This document shows, in pieces, positions 61,411-64,000 of a DNA stretch of 64,000 nucleotides. The DNA comes from Dasyornis broadbenti (taxonomy: Eukaryota > Chordata > Aves > Passeriformes > Dasyornithidae): the NCBI GenBank assembly GCA_013397935.1, contig VZRN01004187.1, positions 339,410 through 403,409 on the forward strand. The letters run 5' to 3'. The translations under genes were made by a program, and so were the position numbers. The first letter of the stretch is position 1, and each line of letters starts with the position of its first letter. The notes beneath the pieces are model-generated. The model worked only from the letters and a program-made list of their open reading frames with translations, was not told the origin of the DNA and did no database searches.

Positions 61411-61569
61411 CACCCAGAAATTAAGGCAGATCGGTCGTTCGTGCTGTACAAACCCCCTCCGGCCATCAGAGACCCTGCTTTGGTGGAGGAATTCCTGGAG
61501 CGAGCAAAATTCATTGCAGATGACCTGAACTGGCTTCTGGCATTGCCTCATGACAGATTCTGGTGCCAG
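61411..61569 (+). CDS. ASCC2: ASCC2 second coding exon (residues 28-80)
   Basis: This 159-nt exon (53 codons, phase 0 at both ends) lies between a CTTTCTCCAG acceptor and a GTAATC donor. It begins HPEIKADRSFVLYKPPPAIR and ends LLALPHDRFWCQ. The 'FVLYKPPP', 'ERAKFIADDLNWLLALPHD' and 'FWCQ' segments are characteristic of ASCC2 and belong to its ASCC3-binding helical N-terminal region. The frame is intact. A CR1 copy ends 164 bp upstream. Confidence 0.95.
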
Positions 61570-61911
61570 GTAATCATTGTTTTGTGGACACTGAAGATAA
61601 AGCAGAAACATCTAGGTGCTTGTAAAAGCCATGAGCTTTACATCGTTTTCATAAGCATTTGTTTATGCTTATTGTGTCACTCAGGAAACATTGTAATTTC
61701 CATTACTGCACCTTAGAATGCAAAGGCTGTATTTCCCTAAGGATTTTCCATTTTGGATTTTAAGAGTTTGCTTGTATTTGATGGATTCGAGAATCCTTTT
61801 AATACGCCTGAATGTTTTAGAGAGCTTTACATTTAATAGGCAGCTCATGAGCACTACCTATGAAGGTGTGACATTCCCTCTTTCCCATTTTCCTGTCTTT
61901 CCCTGTGCCAG
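61570..61911 (+). other. ASCC2 intron
   Basis: A 342-bp intron, T-rich, with no repeats visible. Confidence 0.85.
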
Positions 61912-62082
61912 GTGATCTTTGATGAGACCCTGCAGAAGTGTTTGGATTCCTACCTGCGCTCTGCCCCTCGCAAGTTTGACGCGCTGTGGGATTGCCATCC
62001 GGAGGTGAATGACCTGCAGAAATGCCTCCATCGCAGTGTCTTCCTCACTTTCCTCAGGATGTCCACCCACAAGGAGTCCAAG
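61912..62082 (+). CDS. ASCC2: ASCC2 third coding exon (residues 81-137)
   Basis: This 171-nt exon (57 codons, phase 0) has a CCCTGTGCCAG acceptor and a GTAAAC donor. It begins VIFDETLQKCLDSYLRSAPR and ends RSVFLTFLRMSTHKESK. The two ends are nearly identical to mammalian ASCC2. The centre (about residues 104-110, 'ALWDCHP') differs clearly from the human segment I recall, at unchanged length. The next exon, expected to begin near DHFISPS, is not in the window. Confidence 0.95.
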
Positions 62083-64000
62083 GTAAACATTCCTTTGCCT
62101 TGCAGGTGCTCCAGGCTGTGTGACTTAGGAACAAAAAGAGAATTAGAGAAATGAATCATTTTCCTTCCTGGCATGACGCTTCTCTCCCTATTCAGTTGGA
62201 TTCTCCATGTGGAGATGATAACACTCAGAGCTGAAATATCTGAACTATGCAGTGATTCCTTGGTTGATTGCCTGGATCTCCTTCCTGAGTAATAGCAGGT
62301 TTTCCATGTGTGGTGGTTGGGCATGTCACAGTAAGAGGAGAGAGAGCGAGTTGGCCTTTGTGTGGCCACATGGAACAGGCTCTTCAGGCCACCAGATCCT
62401 GGGCATTCCCTCCCTCAGGGCCACGTGGTGTCACAAAATTCCTGCTAATACTTGTCTCTCCTTGAACTTTCCCCAAGTTTTGGACACACAGTGGAATTCC
62501 TCTAAATTACTGTTTTCTTTGCATTATCAGGCATTCAGCCTGGAGAAGAGAAGGCTCCAGGGAGAGCTCAGAGCCCCTTCCAGTGCCCAAAGGGGCTCCA
62601 GGAGAGCTGGAGAGGGACTGGGGACAAGGCATGGAGGGACAGGACACAGGGAATGGCTTCCCACTGCCAGAGGGCAGGGATAGATGGGATCTTGGGAAGG
62701 AATTGTTCCCTGGGAGGGTGGGGAGGCCCTGGCCCAGGGTGCCCAGAGCAGCTGTGGCTGCCCCTGGATCCCTGGAAGTGTCCAAGGCCAGGCTGGACAG
62801 GGCTGGGAGCAGCCTGGGACAGTGGAAGGTGGCCCTGCCCCTGGAAGGGGGTGGGACTGGATGAGCTTTAAGGTCCCATCCCATCTAAACCATTCTGTGG
62901 TTCTATAATTAAAAGACACACTCAGAACTGACTGCGTGAGTGCAACTCCCGTCTGGAGCCGTGGAATTTTCACCAGGCCTTTGGGCAGGATGAGTGAGGC
63001 ACTTTGTGCTTCAGCAGCTACTGCCCTGATCTCCTTACTGGTTCATGATGTGTTGGTGAGGGCTGTGTTGATTCTCCTGCTTGTCACAGTGGTGACATTC
63101 AGCATGTTTTGGGGAAAGGCCTGAGAGTGGAGGGCTGGGACAGGAGCAGGTGGAAGGAATGCTGGAGCCTGCAGCTGGCACCACTTCAGCAGAAGTACCC
63201 GACACCTCTGTGGTGTCTTTCATTGCAGGATCTGATTAAACCTCACCGCTCGGAGAGGCAGGCGAGCATTTGAAACCATTTTATAGCTGAGTGATTTGAA
63301 GGGAATGAATAGTCCGTTGTCATGCAGGAGTCAGCAGGAGTTCTGGAAAGGGAACCTGGCCAGCACTGAGCCCCATCCCTCTGCTGCAGCAGGGAGAATG
63401 TGCCCTGCCTTTCACTGGGATTGAAAACATTTGCTGTCACAGGCAAACCGGGCTTCTGAAAATCCAAAATCATGTCTGAGCTCCCTGTTGCTCAGTGTCA
63501 GACAATGGAATTTTTCTCGTCTAGAATTTTGGGAGAAATTCCTTCAATGTGATGAGTTTTTTGGCACAGTTTTCAGAAGTCAGGGTGTAGAGCTGCAGTT
63601 CTGGGGCCTCTCCCTGCTTGTCCCTTATTCTGTGATCTCTGGTGCTGGATTCTGCTCTCACAGGATACAAGTTCACATGAGTTCCTGTGCCCGGTTACTC
63701 ATTCCTGCTCCGGAACTGAGCTGTTCTCGGAACTGGTGACCTGTAGGCGGATTTTTGGTTAAACTTTTAGATATATTAATTCAATTCCTGCTGAATGGAT
63801 TGGTGGGGTGCCTGGTGTGGCAGGGGCAGGGGTGTGGGAACAGATGTCTCCACAGAAGCTGTTTCAAGCACAGTTGCTGCCTTCTATGAAACAAATAAAT
63901 TCCTTAATACACCTTCGAGAGATGTTTCCACAGGTGTCATAATGCTGCAGTTACTGCACAGCAAGATATGGATCATCCTTTACATTCTTTGATTTATTTT
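62083..64000 (+). other. ASCC2 intron, partial
   Basis: At least 1.9 kb of intron after exon 62,082, with one CR1 (62,530-62,908). No further ASCC2 exon was found before the window ends. Confidence 0.75.
62530..62908 (+). mobile_element. CR1 LINE 3' end, near full young 3' block
   Basis: It begins 'attcagcctggagaagagaa' and ends 'ccattctgtggttctataat', with all the standard blocks intact. Sense to ASCC2, in the intron after exon 62,082. Confidence 0.9.

Noticed and set aside
63229..63272. Next ASCC2 exon after CTTTCATTGCAG at 63,229
   Set aside because: The peptide (DLIKPHRSERQASI then stop) does not match the expected continuation of ASCC2, and the frame ends quickly.
1..64000. CRISPR array, operon, phage or other prokaryotic system
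   Set aside because: All recognised content is vertebrate: spliced genes, CR1 elements and a SINE. No regular spacer repeats or prokaryotic gene layout were seen.

Overview
The window is vertebrate and almost certainly avian. It carries about twenty CR1 LINE fragments, many with the bird-type 3' end that follows a 'gggctttaaggtcccttcc' core, and one tRNA-Ile-headed SINE with a CR1-like tail (48,526-48,668) that resembles the songbird TguSINE1. I infer a passerine genome. Nothing bacterial or viral was recognised. Protein-coding content is low: seven coding exons from two divergent genes, recognised by protein similarity recalled from memory.

Left two thirds (minus strand): the 5' part of MTMR3, a PH-GRAM/myotubularin-family phosphoinositide phosphatase. 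In transcription order, the start-codon exon is 11,465-11,392, followed by coding exons 11,017-10,928, 9,573-9,457, 3,914-3,832 and 1,327-1,161. Together they encode residues 1 to about 154 with every intron phase consistent. The catalytic domain lies beyond the left edge. Candidate untranslated leader exons with good splice signals lie at 15,460-15,383, 37,738-37,652 and, more weakly, 46,723-46,680. The promoter probably lies in or beside the 434-base gap at 46,873-47,306.

Middle (47.3-57.2 kb): intergenic DNA between the two divergent promoters. It holds a GC-rich gap edge with a 127-bp tandem duplication, head-to-head CR1 copies, the SINE, an old CR1 and further younger CR1 copies.

Right (plus strand): a CpG-rich promoter region at about 57.2-57.7 kb, then the first three coding exons of ASCC2 (59,808-59,888; 61,411-61,569; 61,912-62,082), encoding residues 1-137. 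The rest of ASCC2 lies beyond the right edge. The head-to-head MTMR3/ASCC2 order matches my recollection of human 22q12 synteny.

MTMR3 acts in endosomal and autophagic phosphoinositide turnover. ASCC2 acts in alkylation repair and ribosome quality control. Their proximity is syntenic and nothing here suggests a shared pathway. I found no undescribed multi-gene system. The most interesting signals are an upstream-ORF-rich MTMR3 leader inferred across three exons, a CR1-free block of about 22 kb in the MTMR3 5' introns, and the duplicated CpG-rich CR1 end beside the gap.
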